The notes: generated by a model not told the origin, from the letters alone. A stretch of 60,000 bases of DNA from Polytrichum commune (GCA_950295325.1 OX485808.1:38710527-38770526), one strand, 5' to 3'. Counted from the first letter of the stretch, positions 33,531-46,290 are shown. Made by a program: numbers and translations.

Positions 33531-34260
33531 TGCTTATCATGGAACACAAGCCATATCAACTCCAACCTCCCAGGTATTATGAAAATAATGGAAAACATAC
33601 AAGACAAACCCACCATTATTCTACTAAAAGAAATTAAACTCTTAAAACACGAATCTACCATCTACATAGACAATCGATTATCTGAATACAAAGTCCTCTA
33701 TAATCACACAAATGACACAAATCTACGAAGATTTATGTCATAATTCAAAATAATTTGAAACCCTAAGAGGCAGCACCATGCCATGATCCACAAAAACATA
33801 TATTCTATTGAAAATATCAACAAAATCCCCACACCAAGTTAAATATCATTGTATCTACTAGTCTCTCAAATATCTAACAAATCACTCACACTGCTAACCA
33901 TGATGAACCTATGCATGCCCTCACATCCCACTGACCTCCCATTTATCCTAATAATCAAAGACCAAATCAAAATCCTTACCAAAAACCATCCTACACACAA
34001 ATGATAGTAGTAGGGGACTTCGATAGAGATATCCTCCTAGTTGGCCACATACACGATGGCATTCCCCGAACCCCTAACTGAGAGGACAATGGATGGGCAC
34101 AATTCATGCAAGGCCTAGTGCTTCGTCGCATCCACGGCAATGAAACCTTCCCATGACATGGTGGGCAAAACTACACATCCACTAGCCTTATAGATCGCTT
34201 CTACACCAACATCCCACTTCACAAGCTACCAAACGCCAAACTTAAACCATTACCCAATTA
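33531..34260 (+). pseudogene. LINE AP-type endonuclease, broken
   Basis: In LINEs this domain nicks target DNA so that reverse transcription can start at the cut. The first part, in the frame of 33531, reads CLSWNTSHINSN and later IILLKEIKLL, matching the SWN start and the (Q)E(T)KL box with the metal-binding Glu. The second part, in the frame of 34001, reads VVGDFDRD (the GDFN box), then DNGWAQFMQGLVL and TSTSLIDRF, matching the end of the domain. Breaks: a TAA at about 33738, a gap or frame change before 34001, and TGA codons at 34078 and about 34156. The Asn of GDFN is replaced by Asp. It cannot encode an active enzyme. Confidence 0.7.
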
Positions 34261-35076
34261 ACCTCACATTCAATTTTGAAAAGCTAGCCCAAAAGTCACA
34301 CCAATCATCATTATACCAACCAGAAATTACTTATCCAATTTCCCAAGAAAACCTACAAACACTCCTCATTAAGTTCCAAGATTCCACCAATCTAGAATCA
34401 CAACTACTAATCATAGCTCTACAAAATCCATCAATAACCTCCATCGAATGGGAATTTGCCCATAACATATCCGAAGACACCATAAACACACATAGTACAT
34501 ATATCATTAAAACATGTATAAACAAACAAGTCTCTTGCTTCGTGCCACATTGCACCTGCCATCAAAGGAGGTTCCCCTTCCCCACAAACAACAAAAATTT
34601 GGGAAGCAACATCCAAAAACACACCATCTCATAAGGAAAACCATACGCATGAGTAGCACCCAATTCTACCCACCTCGATTACCCACCCAGACATATAACA
34701 ACTGCAAACCTTCACAAATATTATCTTTCCACCTACCCACAAGATTACTAAACAACACCACTTTGGGTCAACAAACTTGCCAACATACGACGGATTGCCA
34801 AGATAGAAGCCCGCAAAATCACCTCTAAACAAATGGCCACAAATTGTGAGAAAATTATCATCAAATACATAATCATATTAAACAACAAATCCAAAACAAT
34901 ATTTAAAAGAATTTTCAAACCCACCACCAACACACGTCTAGATTGCCTCAAAGGTAGAAACAACAACATGCTTACACACTGTCTAGAAACTGCCCTAGAC
35001 ATTGTCTAGACTAGCTTTTGTTTGCTTGGATGGCTAAGGTAGGTTTGGCCATATATCCACCTGTAATACCACAACC

Positions 35077-35487
35077 TACGTTGATGATGTAGCCATCATC
35101 AAAAATAATTTAGCAAACATACAACCACAAATCCACAAAGTACAAGAATTCTCGGAGTGGGCACACCTAGACCTAAAAGTTAACATAATGCGCCATTTCC
35201 AAAAGCCCCAACAATCTAATCTCAATCTAGATGTATTTAAAACCTACATACAAACCCAAAATATCCTATTCAAAAACAAGCTCTTCCCCACGCTATCCCA
35301 AAACGAGGCTTACACATACTTGGGCATGCTTCTCGCCGCCTCACTCAAATGGAAATTGCAAAGAGACATAACAATGGAAAAAAACAATAAAGCAAGCAAA
35401 CAACTCATGACATCACTTGCCACCATTAAACAAACTATTCACATCCTTAAGACCGTCATCAAATCCAATATAGCTTATACACCCTAA
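35077..35487 (+). pseudogene. LINE reverse transcriptase fragment with YVDD box
   Basis: The frame starts upstream of TTTYVDDVAII. YVDD is the catalytic Asp-Asp box (palm motif C) of the polymerase that copies LINE RNA into DNA at the target. It is followed by FSEWAHLDLKV, where a Lys-Ser box is expected, and EAYTYLGMLLA, the hydrophobic YLG motif of the RT palm/thumb. The helical thumb continues to KTVIKSNIAYT, and the frame stops at 35485, where an insertion begins. The region upstream of YVDD, with the other catalytic Asp, is deleted. Non-functional. Confidence 0.75.
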
Positions 35488-35945
35488 TCTCCATAATATC
35501 AACCTCCATAATGTCACACACTCTCTAATATCCCAAAACCCTGGGGAATGGATGTTCGTAGTTCAAATCTCACTCTTTATTGTCACATCTCTCTCCTTAT
35601 ATCACAAAATTTGTCATTAATGCAAGCCACCCAGAAAGTCAACCCACACCCTCGCATTGCACCATGTATCAACATGTGGAGTGTCTTCTTCTTCTTCTTC
35701 TGCTTCTGCCACTTGTTGAATGTTGGTGCATGCGTCCGCTACATTGCCTAGGAAGGTCAAGTGGAGTGGACCACACTAGCGTACGTGATGGGAGAACGAA
35801 TTCAAATTGTCCTCGTATCTCCTTGTGTTATTCCATAATGTCACATGCTACACTAATTCTATAATATCATGCATCCATGTTAACACTACCAAATCCCGTA
35901 ATATCACGTGCACTTTGGTTGCCACAGGTGTGATACTACAAAGTT
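35488..35945. other. Insertion in the LINE between two thumb segments
   Basis: Sequence unlike the LINE, with repeated CCATAATGTCACA and TAATATCA phrases and a CTT run at about 35690. Part of it (TAATATCACGTGCACTTTGG) matches 5390-5425 in reverse, so it is a dispersed repeat. The LINE resumes at about 35946. Confidence 0.5.
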
Positions 35946-36165
35946 TAGAGTGTACCAACTATGCGGTCCCTCCTCCAAACTTGACATCCGGAAATTAGAT
36001 AAAGTCCTTAACAAGCTCACTAAAGAGATATGCAACATCCCCGAAAGCACAACAAATACTCTCACCCATCTCTCCATCGCGGACTTCATCATCAACACAA
36101 CATCCCTCTTAGCATTGAAGCACGACTACATAAACCAATGCAGTATTGATTCTTCAGTAAAGTAT
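35946..36165 (+). pseudogene. LINE thumb/post-RT segment
   Basis: An open stretch reads CGPSSKLDIRKLDKVLNKLT, then KEICNIPESTTNTLTHLS and NTTSLLALKHDYINQ. The SKLDIRKLDK pattern is typical of the segment after the RT thumb in L1-type LINEs. It continues the fragment that ends at 35487 once the insertion is removed. Confidence 0.6.
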
Positions 36166-36175
36166 GATTTGTAGT

Positions 36176-36649
36176 GTTGGGCGAATTAACCTTAATTTAT
36201 GGAACATGTTGAGACTAGAGGCATGCTAATATATCATATGTTCCCCGTTGAGTCATAAATGGGGCCAACAAGCAAGGATCCATAAGATTTGAAATTAACT
36301 TTGTGCTTGCAAAATTGACAATAGATAAGTTTGCCGCACAAGAAATACATCTCAACTTGCAATGTAGATATGTGACCATCAGGCAATAATAGCTCTTTGG
36401 TCCAAGGAATATACGGCTTGCGTTGTGGAAGAAACATTTCCGGTTTTGTGGGGCCTTTTAGGTATATGTAGAAGACTTTCCTTTACAGAGTTGCCATGCA
36501 CTGTCAGTGCAATTTGCAAATTGACAACAAATTATGTAACATCTTGCACTAGAAGAAAACTTGTCCATTACAACCATTTGTTGGAGTAGGTCATTGCAAC
36601 TCATGACGAGGAAATGAATAGACAAGTCTTTATGGTCGTCAACCATAGA
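36176..36649. other. AT-rich stretch, nothing recognised
   Basis: Only short frames; no structure noticed. Confidence 0.4.
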
Positions 36650-36787
36650 CATAATGTTATTCAAATCCATAACAATGTTACGTGGGATTGACAATATTTT
36701 ATGGAATATTCCCCTGCGTTTAGTTTGAATATGGGGTATATTCTATGTCGCACATAACATTGTTATGGATTTTTGGATGTGATTTAA
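36650..36787. mobile_element. Miniature element, about 138 bp (CATAACATTATT family)
   Basis: The left end CATAATGTTATTCAAATCC then ATAACAATGTTACGTG is mirrored by ATCCATAACAATGTTATGTG read from the right side. Inner segments (GACAATATTTTATGGAATATTC) also recur in the 43137 and 56504 copies. Right border approximate. Confidence 0.65.
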
Positions 36788-37561
36788 GACAATGGGTAAT
36801 CAAAAACCTCTGATTGACAATTGAAATGATTTCGTTAATTATTTTCTTGCCATAAGTTGCAATGGCGAAGTCATAATGGATGATTGCAATGAACAAGCTT
36901 TCTTTGAGTGTTGCTAGCCAAATGTGAATCCATCTCCATATGTGCATGCCTCACGTGACGTGGTAGGCACAACATAGCATTATTGAGTATTCACTTCTCA
37001 TTTGGTGGCCGCTTGGAATATAGCAGGCAGATACTCAGAGAGTTGATTCTCCCTACTCATCTCTCCGAGCATCCGACTGTCGTATTCCAGGGGCCCACTA
37101 AACGAGTAGCAAGTGTTGAATAATGTTATGGGAAACCACCCATATTGTACAAACCCTAATTAAGAAGTACAAATTTAGGTCAAATAACCGATAATATTGA
37201 TATTTTATCCAAACATAAAAATAAAAAACCAGTGCCAGATTAAGCCCAGGACATCAAAACCCTAAAACCCTGAAACCAATGATGGCCATTGCTCCTTCTT
37301 GACGTATCCGCTCCCAAGAGGTCCTAGTTTGGCAACGTGAATAGAAAAGTGGAGTTCTTTAAGAATTCATTTTGTTGATGTAGTTGCACACAGGCTCAAC
37401 ATGCTAACTAGGATTAGACTACCTCATAAAGGAGCTCTCTTCTAGCGAAGGAGGACTTGAGGATATGGTTGATCGCCACCTCGGCTTTTGTTATGTCTAA
37501 TGACTAGCTTGGACTCATGTTGTCCCAACCCATTGCACCTGAGTGTGTGAATTATTACTCT
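36788..37561. other. AT-rich stretch, nothing recognised
   Basis: No gene. A loose inverted repeat (GGAATATAGCAGGCAGATAC near 37015 against TCGTATTCC near 37081) was noticed but not resolved. Confidence 0.35.
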
Positions 37562-38416
37562 TTTGCTAAGATGAATTCATATAAGTGCAAATTGAATGTC
37601 ATGAATTTACAAACTGATTCAGCAATAAGTTTTATGAATTCCATTGAAATCATGAACCAAGTTCACGATATAGACAACCAATTTAACATGAACTTTCAAT
37701 CAATTTCACTGCATGTTGTGAACAATTTCATGATTTGGTACCCATATTCACAACTTCAAAAAATCAATTTCATGAATCGGATATCTTTATTTCACAAGGA
37801 ATGGTACATCATGTATAAGATTGTCCTAATAGTTCCCACGACTAGCTCTACCAAAATTTTGATTGACCTTTCTTGTCCAACATGGGACCATGTATACACT
37901 CCAAACATGTTATTGGTTATGCTCACATGGCCAACACTCCTCCCACAATCAAATCCACAACGACACTACACACTGAAATCCATGAGATTGTGCACCCCAA
38001 GTACATTGGGTTTGTGTTGCTTGCTTATAGCTTTAAGGTATTGTAATGCAAAGAAAATCAACATCAATGCTAGAGGCTTCCAAGTAAACACAAAACAAAG
38101 AGGAACCAATGAATGTCAACAAGGAGGCAAAGAGAGTGAAACAATGAGGCAAGAAGTGTAGAATACGAAACCCACAAAGTGTGAAAAAGACTTATGAGTT
38201 TGGTTTGGAAGATTCATGAAATTGGTAGAGGTAGAGGTCCACCGCCATGAAATTGAGGTGTGCAACATGTCAAGTCAGGTCAAGAGAACCATGGACTAAT
38301 TCAGAAGGTTTATGACATTGGTAGAACACTATGGTAACATTGGTTGGAAGGTTCATGAACTAGCTTGGAGTCCTCGTGAAATTGAGTTTGGACTTTTGTG
38401 AATTCATCTTACCAAA
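37562..38416. mobile_element. Inverted-repeat element, about 855 bp, rich in TTCATGAAATT motifs
   Basis: The left end TTTGCTAAGATGAATTCA and the right end (inward TTTGGTAAGATGAATTCA) match over 18 bases with one change, and weaker similarity continues inward (A(T/A)AAGTGCAAA). The motif AATTTCATGAA and its reverse recur many times in both halves. A 214-codon frame (37517-38161) spans the left half; it follows this repeat pattern, shows no domain and is not accepted as a gene. No target duplication is evident. Confidence 0.5.
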
Positions 38417-40309
38417 CCCACGGAGTATCATGGGTCAACCAAACCCACACGCTTGTGCAAGTATATGCCCCCATGCCAGTGCATACCCTCCACATGCATA
38501 GATGTCCATGCCCATGCTCATAAGCCCCTCATGACTTGCCACCATACTCCCTACCCATGCCATGCCTGCCACTTCCCCCATGGTTTCCCCCACCATACCC
38601 ATCTTTTTAAAAACATGTTTCTTGTTTTTGATATCACATTTTTGTTTTAGGAGATATTCCTTGACCATTTAACCTCACCTTTTTGGATTTTAAATTTTTC
38701 AAAATTTCAAGACAAGAACAGTTGGACAACAATCTCCACCACCATCATGTCTTTCATTGTATATAGATTGCGTAGAAGGTGTCATTGCAACTTGATGGCC
38801 TCTTATTGACTCCCATGGACTCGTGTTGGTTTTACATGGGCTTCCATCATGCATGCTACCTTTGGCAACTAACCCCAAGGGGAGTCTTTCAACCCCCCGG
38901 ACTTGACCACATACAAACATGTTCGGTGGATTTATATACTTGTTAGATGGGTGATAGGAATATCGACCTATGGTTGACGGCTAACATAAGTAAGTAACTA
39001 TCTCTCTCACATGACTTCTCCAACACATGCATTGGAAGTAAATTCACATCAATACTATGTTAACATAGGACCGTACGGACTTACTTATTGTTCACGTGGT
39101 GACCGTTATTATTTGACATTGATCGGTGCAAAGATTACCATGCATCGCGTGTTTGGAAGTTCGGTCCGAGGATCGAGTCTTGTATTATTGCACAATATAA
39201 TATTTAACTTATCACATGTACATGGCACAAGTATTGTCATGAATGATGCTTATGTGTCCTTCAACTCCGTACATAGTAGTGGTATTCGATGATGAGATCA
39301 AACTTTTGTGTGCATCCGATGCCTTCAAGTTGTCACAAAATCGCATACATTCCTTAATATATCATATAAGCACACACCACATGTTTCCACGAGACTCCAC
39401 ATCCCACACATAGAATCTTCCTATAGCAACATATTTTTGTTGATAAGAGTTTATGCAACTTATCAAAAGACCATATCAAGTGACAATGTAAGTCACAAGT
39501 TATTATGTGAGAGCAACATTCAAGATATTCGATAAGATCTTCATTGCTGACCAAATTCTATCACATTGACATATTATCCCCTTGTATGGGTTTGTTCAAG
39601 TCACATGAGAGAGGTTATATTTGTGTGGATTTTGTTGGTTGTGTCTCAATTTCAAAGGGACGAAGTTTCGCTCTGTCCAATCTTTAAATCATCACATACT
39701 AAAAAGTTATCGAGTCTTTCATTCATATCATTACATGTACGATGCTGTATAGAACTCAAGAGCACTGTATGGCCATGCCACAAGTTGGGATATCTCATCT
39801 AGATTATGAATATTATACTATGAACCACATTCATATATATATATATATATATTTATCCATGAATCACTCCGTGAATTGGATTGTACACTAAATAGTCATA
39901 CTAGTGTGGTTGACCATTAAGAGAAAAGTGTTGCTATAACTTCTTACCGGCATCGTAATTCTTTACCAAGTAGGTTATATCATCGTTTGATGCACATACT
40001 AGTCATGTGTGCTATTTAGATAGAAACGACACTCTTAATAAAACGTCATAGCATTCCATAACTCTAGATGATAACCCAATTAAAAAGACTAGTTGATATA
40101 ATTTAGACAAAATGTAAACATACTAAAAAAAACCTTGGAATACAAATCCTAAAACCAATCCATTACATATTCGAATAGAGGTACCTCCATCCATGACCAC
40201 CCACACAATGAAGAATGGGAGACAATAAACAATCGAAAACCCAATAGAACGTCCACACACAATATCCACCGACTTTTCCCCGCATTTCGTGATTATCACA
40301 CACATAAGT
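38417..40309. other. AT-rich stretch without a recognisable gene
   Basis: A C-rich low-complexity patch (CCATGCC-type words) lies at 38455-38600 and a (TA)n run at about 39834-39851. Otherwise short frames only. Confidence 0.35.
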
Positions 40310-40740
40310 TAGGTGGGCCGAGCCCCAAACCCATCCCGCTAGCTAGGCACCCTTTCCCATAAGCGTGTGGTAGGGGTCCCAAATGGGCCAAAAGGGGAAG
40401 CATGGGCCAGGCCGGGCCGGGGATGGGCCGGAGGGGGTGGGGCCGGGACCAACCCATCCTGGTCCCGGAATATGCCCTAACGTTTCCGAGTGGGTACTTC
40501 ATCAGGGTGAGGCCAAGTGGCGCCCCCTGATTGGCCGGATGGAAAAGGAGTACTTGTAACCATGCGCCTGACTGGGCCCGGGGAGACACGGTGAATCGTG
40601 AAAATTGAAAGCTGTCATTTCACAAAATATCTTTCCCAGTGTCTGGCTGGGGTTCGACACTTGGCCCGGCCCTTGGCACCCCGACAGCCCTCGGATCGGA
40701 CCAGCATCTACGGTCCCTGTCTCTTGGTACACTGAGCACC
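40310..40740. other. GC-rich island of unknown nature
   Basis: About 430 bases rich in GGGCC words inside AT-rich DNA, directly before the 40771 miniature element. GGGGTTCGACAC at about 40649 looks like a tRNA B box, but no A box or cloverleaf was found. Minus-strand frames of 76 and 97 codons overlap here and look like chance. It may be a fragment of a GC-rich element like the Harbinger. Confidence 0.4.
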
Positions 40741-40770
40741 ATCAAAGGCACCGGGATAACTTAGTCATAA

Positions 40771-41262
40771 GGGCCACTTCACACACGAAGATAATAAGAG
40801 CCCGTGACCGGTACGCTTTTCGTGCACTCTCATTGGTGGAAACGGATGAGGGACCAACCGGAGTGAGTATGTGAATGCGAGATGATGGATGGAAAGTCTA
40901 CATGGATTCCTACATGGCATCGAACAGACCATGCTACTCGGTCACTTGGATTCTTTTGAAAAACCACCTCTTGGAGGTAGGCCGAACACAAAACCGTCGG
41001 GAGACCATGGCACTCCGAACACTCATAACTGTTGGTTAAGTCTGTTTTTTTATCATGTGTGCGGGCGGACTCGCGTGAATAGGAATCCATTGAAATAGCA
41101 TTTGGTTGAGGGACCGGTCACATATGGCTTCACACTACACTCGAGGGTCCGTGACCACACTACATGATTTTGGAGGTTTGTTGGGACGGTCCTTGGGACA
41201 CTTTCGTGTTGGGCTCTCACAATTTCATGGTCACGGCTCTTGGCTCGTGTGTGAAGTGGCCC
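40771..41262. mobile_element. Harbinger-type miniature element, 492 bp (GGGCCACTTCACAC family)
   Basis: The left end GGGCCACTTCACACACGA and the right end (inward GGGCCACTTCACACACGAG) are inverted repeats. It is a close relative of the 22048 copy inside as well (ATGGAAAGTCTACATGGATT, CCACCTCTTGGAGGTAG). The left flank is TAA (40768-40770); the right flank is TTC, so the duplication is lost or mutated. Confidence 0.8.
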
Positions 41263-41630
41263 TTCAACTTTAACCAGTTATTCTCAAACTCTCCCCAATG
41301 TCCGGGGAGAGTTTTAGGCATCACCGCACTCCCAGGTCCAACCAGTTACATGTTGACATCTGTCACTTTATCAATCTTAGGTATATGCCATGGATTCCTC
41401 GAAACGTTCGGTGGTGATTTCCCCTCAACTCTTGAACTCTTAACCGGTTATTTCTCAAACTTAACCAGTTCATCTGTAATTCCCGGAGTGGCCGATCCTC
41501 CCCGTTCATTGGTTGGAATCGTAACTAGTTTTATTCTTATTATATTTTGTTATTGGGTAAACTGGGCTAGGTTGAGTTCCATCGAACCCCGGGCTCGTGA
41601 AAAAGTGAAGAAACTTCGAAGGTAGACATG
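41263..41630. repeat. Dispersed repeat related to 54038-54400
   Basis: Contains TTAACCAGTTATTCTCAAAC and TTAACCGGTTATTTCTCAAAC, and GGTCCAACCAGTTACATGTTG. The same phrases appear in the tandem repeat near 54.1 kb. The frame that covers it (41164-41625) begins inside the 40771 element and contains a hydrophobic run (FILIIFCYWVNWARL), but no family is recognised. Confidence 0.5.
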
Positions 41631-43136
41631 CCTAATTTTGGTTAAGGATCTCGATCGGACACCTAAGTATGTGTTTGGATGTGGTTGGGCATGGCTCCAA
41701 GAACACATACACAAAGCGACATGTGTTTGCAAGAGAGTGGATTAAGCTATGTGCTCGAAATATGATGACAACCGTTCCATGTTCAATAGTCAACGTGTAC
41801 GACGATTTTTAATGCACCGAAGATTTCGCTTTGATAATGGAAAAAAAAAGATACTCATACGAGCTCCGGAAAGTATGAGAAACGATTGTGATTTGGATTT
41901 GCGAACCATCTCGTACAAATCATGTGTCTCGTGTCCCATGAGAAGTGGGCTACTCATAAAAAGTAACCATTTAAGACCCATCGACCTTAAGGTACATAAG
42001 TTCTAAACAAGCACCCCCTTTCAGACGATTAGCAAATCGAGATCGTGTGGCTTCCTCATAAATTTTGGAAGTCTTTAGAATATCATGTCAATTGTCCATT
42101 TAATGGTCATTTGGACTCGTACTCAACCATACACCACTCAGATATAGAGGTCCATTTAAGGTCATAATGTGAATCAAACGTGCATCAACCTCATGTAATT
42201 GAAAGTCCTTGAATGTAAAGTACACAAGGTTGATGGACAAAGGGGAACCTTTGGATACTTCTCTTATAATGGGTCACTTATAGTATATGGAATCTTGTAA
42301 ACTTCTCATACACTTTTTATTATAACACTTGTCATGAAGTTACATGTTCAAGAGACATTGCTATATCTCTTTGCATTTCATCAACTACACCGTTTTGTCT
42401 AATTATGTGTGGGTTGCCATTTGGAGTTACGCATTGCTATCACGTTTTACCGAGAGTATCATTTTAAACCCAAATCACATAAGTAGTTAGTCCGTACACT
42501 ACAAAATATGATATAACTTAGTTCTTAAGAAGATGATAATGCCAATAAAAATTTATATCGACATGTAACTATGAACGATAACCCACACTAATTAGACAAA
42601 ACAATGTTCTCTACACTCGATAGTTAACCTAATTAGGGAGAAGAGGAGGATGACCTATAAATTTATTTAAGGAGTCATTGCACATGCAACACTTTCATAA
42701 CCCTAACTTAACCAAAGGACACCTCATTTTAAACCAATTCTATAGATGCTCGATCATAGAATTGCTAATGCAATGTGACTTTTAAGTCATAAATACGTTT
42801 ACCAAAAGATCATGAACATAATGTATTTAGCATCACTTACTATTTGGAGCTACACATTGCTATATGGTTTTACTATTAATGTAATATTTTACTAGGTGAA
42901 GATGCTCGTGTTTTATATTTTCCAAATACTAACTTTACCTTTGTTGACAAAAAACAAGATATAGTAAAAGCAAATTTATCAATGCATAATTCCTAATTGT
43001 AAGTGACATTGGAAACAATATTCAATGTATTTATGATTGAGTAATACCATCGTAACTTAATTTGACACCTTTTTTTGCCCTCGTTATTTTAGGATGATTA
43101 GCTGCTTGTTTTTTAAATGTTTAAGATCTTTCACAA
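41631..43136. other. AT-rich stretch with one dispersed repeat
   Basis: 41805-41960 (TCATACGAGCTCC, then GATTTGGATTTGC) recurs at 46150-46290. No gene. Confidence 0.4.
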
Positions 43137-43274
43137 CATAACATTATTAAGATCCATAAAAAATGTTATGTGGGGTTGACAATGTGGTGTGGAATATTCA
43201 TACTAAATATGAGAATAATCCACATAATGATGTCAGCCCCACATAACACTATTATGAATCTTAATAATGTTATG
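43137..43274. mobile_element. Miniature element, 138 bp (CATAACATTATT family)
   Basis: The left end CATAACATTATTAAGATCC continues ATAAAAAATGTTATGTGGGG; the right end, read inward, gives CATAACATTATTAAGATTC then ATAATAGTGTTATGTGGGG. Nearly the whole element is a palindrome. Target duplication not resolved. Confidence 0.8.
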
Positions 43275-46149
43275 AATAATGTTACACATAGCTTACATTC
43301 AAATTAATTTTTTAAAGTATTTATATATTCTCAAGTAGGTCTAAGCTAATTCAAGCTAAATAACAAGAGGGCATTGTAGAATATTTTCACATGTTCGTTC
43401 AACCAATGAAAAAATCACAAGTACTAAAGATGTTACTTTCCTAAGTAGATTTGACAACAAAAAATAAGATATTTAGTGTTTATATATTTTTAATGTTGTT
43501 ACCACCCTAACTTGCTCAACATTAATTTTCAGTCTTTTAACAATTAGTGTAAGAAGATATGCTAGAAGATATGTTGGAATTCTCCTTTATCATTTCTATT
43601 CTTTTCTTTCATATCCTTACTAACATTAAATTCCAGCATGTCACTTCCACATATTACCATAGTTGATATTTAGTGTTTGAGTTTACATTTAATGTTACTT
43701 ACTTTCATAGGGTTATTGATATTTAGTGTATGTGTTTGTATTTAGTGTATCAAACATTGAATAGGATATTCAGTGTAGTGTAACAAAGCACATTGGAGAT
43801 GAAAGAATCATCAATCTATGGGGAGTATATTTGTCAATATGCATGGCCTATAGGTACGCTCGTGTGCAACAACAATACCCTTTTGCTAAAACAATCTCAA
43901 AAGTAATCTCATCGTGGATGGCTACCCTTTGAAAATTGAAGAGGATGGCTCCATGAGTTGACAACTCATACAATTTTTTGGGCACCATTGTTGAAATGAA
44001 GAGTGTAGTTGGTTATTCTCTTTCCTCTTATTCCCAAGTCAACTTTCGTGTGTGTGTGTGTGTGTTGGGGGAGGGGGAGGGGGCGTAATGTGACCAAATC
44101 TATGAGTTGGTGAGCTTGATTTTCACAAAAATAACAATAACATGGACACCTATATGTGAATGGTACATGCTTATGTGGCGCTTACATGTGAATTTAAGAA
44201 TGGACAACTATATTTGAATGGTATGTGCTTACGTGTGAATCTAAGGACGAACAACGTAAATGCACGTCTTTGAAAGATATTGGACTACGTGTTCAAAATA
44301 CGCTAACTATTTTCAGTTCAATAGTCAACATGATTGAGGCAGCCCATATGACCACTTAACGTGCATGTAGAACCATTTTTCTAGCTATCGCTTGGCCGAA
44401 GATGGCCATTTTCAATTTTTGATGAGATTCATCCGGCTATTGGTCATTGGAAGCCATCCAGTGTGGGATGGAAGGGCTATTGCCGTTTCAGGCGGTTAGG
44501 AGTTCTAACCGACTGCTCCTCTTCCCCGACTCTATGAGGAGGAGGTAACCGAGGAGGACGACATGCTATTTTTCAAAAGTTAGATATCAGGCATAGTCTC
44601 CTAGTTAGAGTGATAGGTTGATAGATGCACCAATCCTCAGTGATTGAGGTTGGGTGGCAACTAGGCACTCTCCAAGGGAGATACTTGAGAAATATAAAGA
44701 TAGACGGGGAGAACCGAGTGATTCAGGATCCCATGACTTTGATTATGTTATGAAGAATACATCAATTTGATGAGCAACAGTCTTAATACATGTGCACCGA
44801 ATGTGTGATGGTTGTCGTGAATGTTTGCTTTGGAATGTAATGTTTGGAGTGTAATTGATTCGTGGGTGATGACTGATGAGTCAACTTGAACAAGATTGTG
44901 TTAGGAATTGTGAGTAAGACTACTGAGTAACCAAGTTGTTTGTAAGATAGTATGTTCGGGTGATAGGCCAACGAAGAAGGGGAAGAGTCTAAGAGAGTAA
45001 TGTTTTGGAAAGGTCGGCATTGTCTGAGAATAATTGTAGTAACATGTTGAGGGCTATGGCCAAGAGGAAGATTTACTAAGTCTAAGAGAGGCAGACAAAT
45101 AAAAGTCTTGGCGATAAGCAAGGGAATACTCGCTACAACATGAGAGTCAGTGAGAGAGAAGACAAGTTGCCTAAGAGGGGTGATCGCCTGACCATTAACA
45201 AATCGACGCAACTATCAACAGTTCGGATGACGTCAAAGAGAGATTGAGAGATATTGTGAAGGGAATCGGAAGAGGCAAGTGGTCCAAGAGGAAACTGCTA
45301 AGTCAGAGAGGCTCGAGAAGAGCGAGGCCATTACCGAGAGAGATTAAGTGGCCATAGCCATATTCAAAGGCTGAAGCTTGAGTGTCAGAGATAGGCGTTG
45401 CCCGGCAATTACCGAGGTAAGGGTATAGCATGGGTAGGGCCATTGAGCCGAGAGAGAGGAGAAGGCGAGAAGTCAGTAGCAGGTAGGCCATAGGCTGCCG
45501 TGACGTTACCAAAGAAGGAGAAGGCATTACTACCAAAGAGTAAGACTATAACCAGTGCAAGTTCTTAGTAAACAACAACATACTAAAAGCTTCAACACAT
45601 GATATCGTCTAGCTTGTCATGCATTGTTTTGTGTATTGATAATGTGGATGTTTTTGAGATGAGTTGCCAGGTTTACAGGATAAGTGGAGATGATGGCTAT
45701 TAGCTTTGCGACGCTTGCATGATGGTTGTAAGTTGATTGAAGAAGGACTTAAATCGTTTAATTACCGCAATTGTGATTTATGTTGAGCAAAGACTATGCG
45801 GTTACAAAAAGACATTACCCCGTACTTTGTCCTGACTATGAGCCATCGACTACTCGCCAAGCTATTGAGCTTCACGACTGAAGTAGGTCAAGACATAGAG
45901 TGATAGAAAATTCCCTGAAGATAGAACAAAATCACTCACGACGGAAGAGTCACAAATGAACACCTAAAAGGAGAGTAAATTAATATGAATGAGAGTAAGG
46001 AATGAAGATAACCATGTATTGTCATTAGATACCTTAATTCAATGTGACATTAACCATTATAGACACTAGCTCAGTCTTCCGTGAGACTTAGTTCCATGGG
46101 TTTCTTGTTTTAAGTCATAGCAAAAACCTAACTACAGTGCACAATCATC
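43275..46149. other. AT-rich stretch with a tandem repeat and a purine-rich block
   Basis: A (GT)n run lies near 44048. At 44145-44290 a unit of about 65 bases (ATGGACA(C/A)CTATAT(G/T)TGAATGGTA) occurs twice; related single copies are at 49735-49815 and 50715-50820. 44480-45540 is purine-rich on the plus strand. The minus-strand frames there (44783-45211, 142 codons; 45303-45536, 77 codons) are Leu/Ser/Thr-rich, follow the base bias and show no domain. No gene accepted. Confidence 0.4.
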
Positions 46150-46290
46150 TTCACTTTGGTAATGAAAAATATGTTCATACGAGCTCCAAAATCTATGAGG
46201 CAAACGACTATGAACAAATTTTGGATTTGCTAATCATATTGTAATAATTGTGTGCTTCATATCCTACAAAAGTTGGATACGGAGAATTAT
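46150..46290. repeat. Dispersed repeat, second copy of 41805-41960
   Basis: Shares GTTCATACGAGCTCC, TATGA(G)G and TTTTGGATTTGCTAATCAT with the first copy in the same orientation. Confidence 0.55.

Larger units (their letters stand above)
31335..36175 (+). mobile_element. Degenerate L1-type LINE: ORF1 region, endonuclease, partial reverse transcriptase
   Basis: The plus strand is A/C-rich throughout. Order of parts: an ORF1-like low-complexity region with a 51-bp tandem repeat; an AP-type endonuclease (33531-34260); a linker (about 34800-35010); the end of the reverse-transcriptase palm with YVDD (35077-35487); and the thumb after an insertion (35946-36165). The fingers and most of the palm are missing between about 35010 and 35065. 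Frame changes and stops (for example TGA at 34078 and in the HGG region) show it is dead. Two foreign blocks interrupt it (31960-32940 and 35488-35945). Matching downstream parts of the same type occur at 55586 and 52980. I infer one family from composition, orientation and domain fit. Confidence 0.75.

Noticed and set aside
37517-38161. 214-codon frame with an ATG start
   Set aside because: It lies mostly within an inverted-repeat element and its sequence follows the repeated TTCATGAA words; no domain.
41164-41625. 153-codon frame with a hydrophobic C-terminal segment
   Set aside because: It begins inside a miniature transposon and continues into a dispersed repeat; no conserved family recognised.
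44783-45211. 142-codon minus-strand frame
   Set aside because: It follows the strong purine/pyrimidine strand bias of the block and has no domain.
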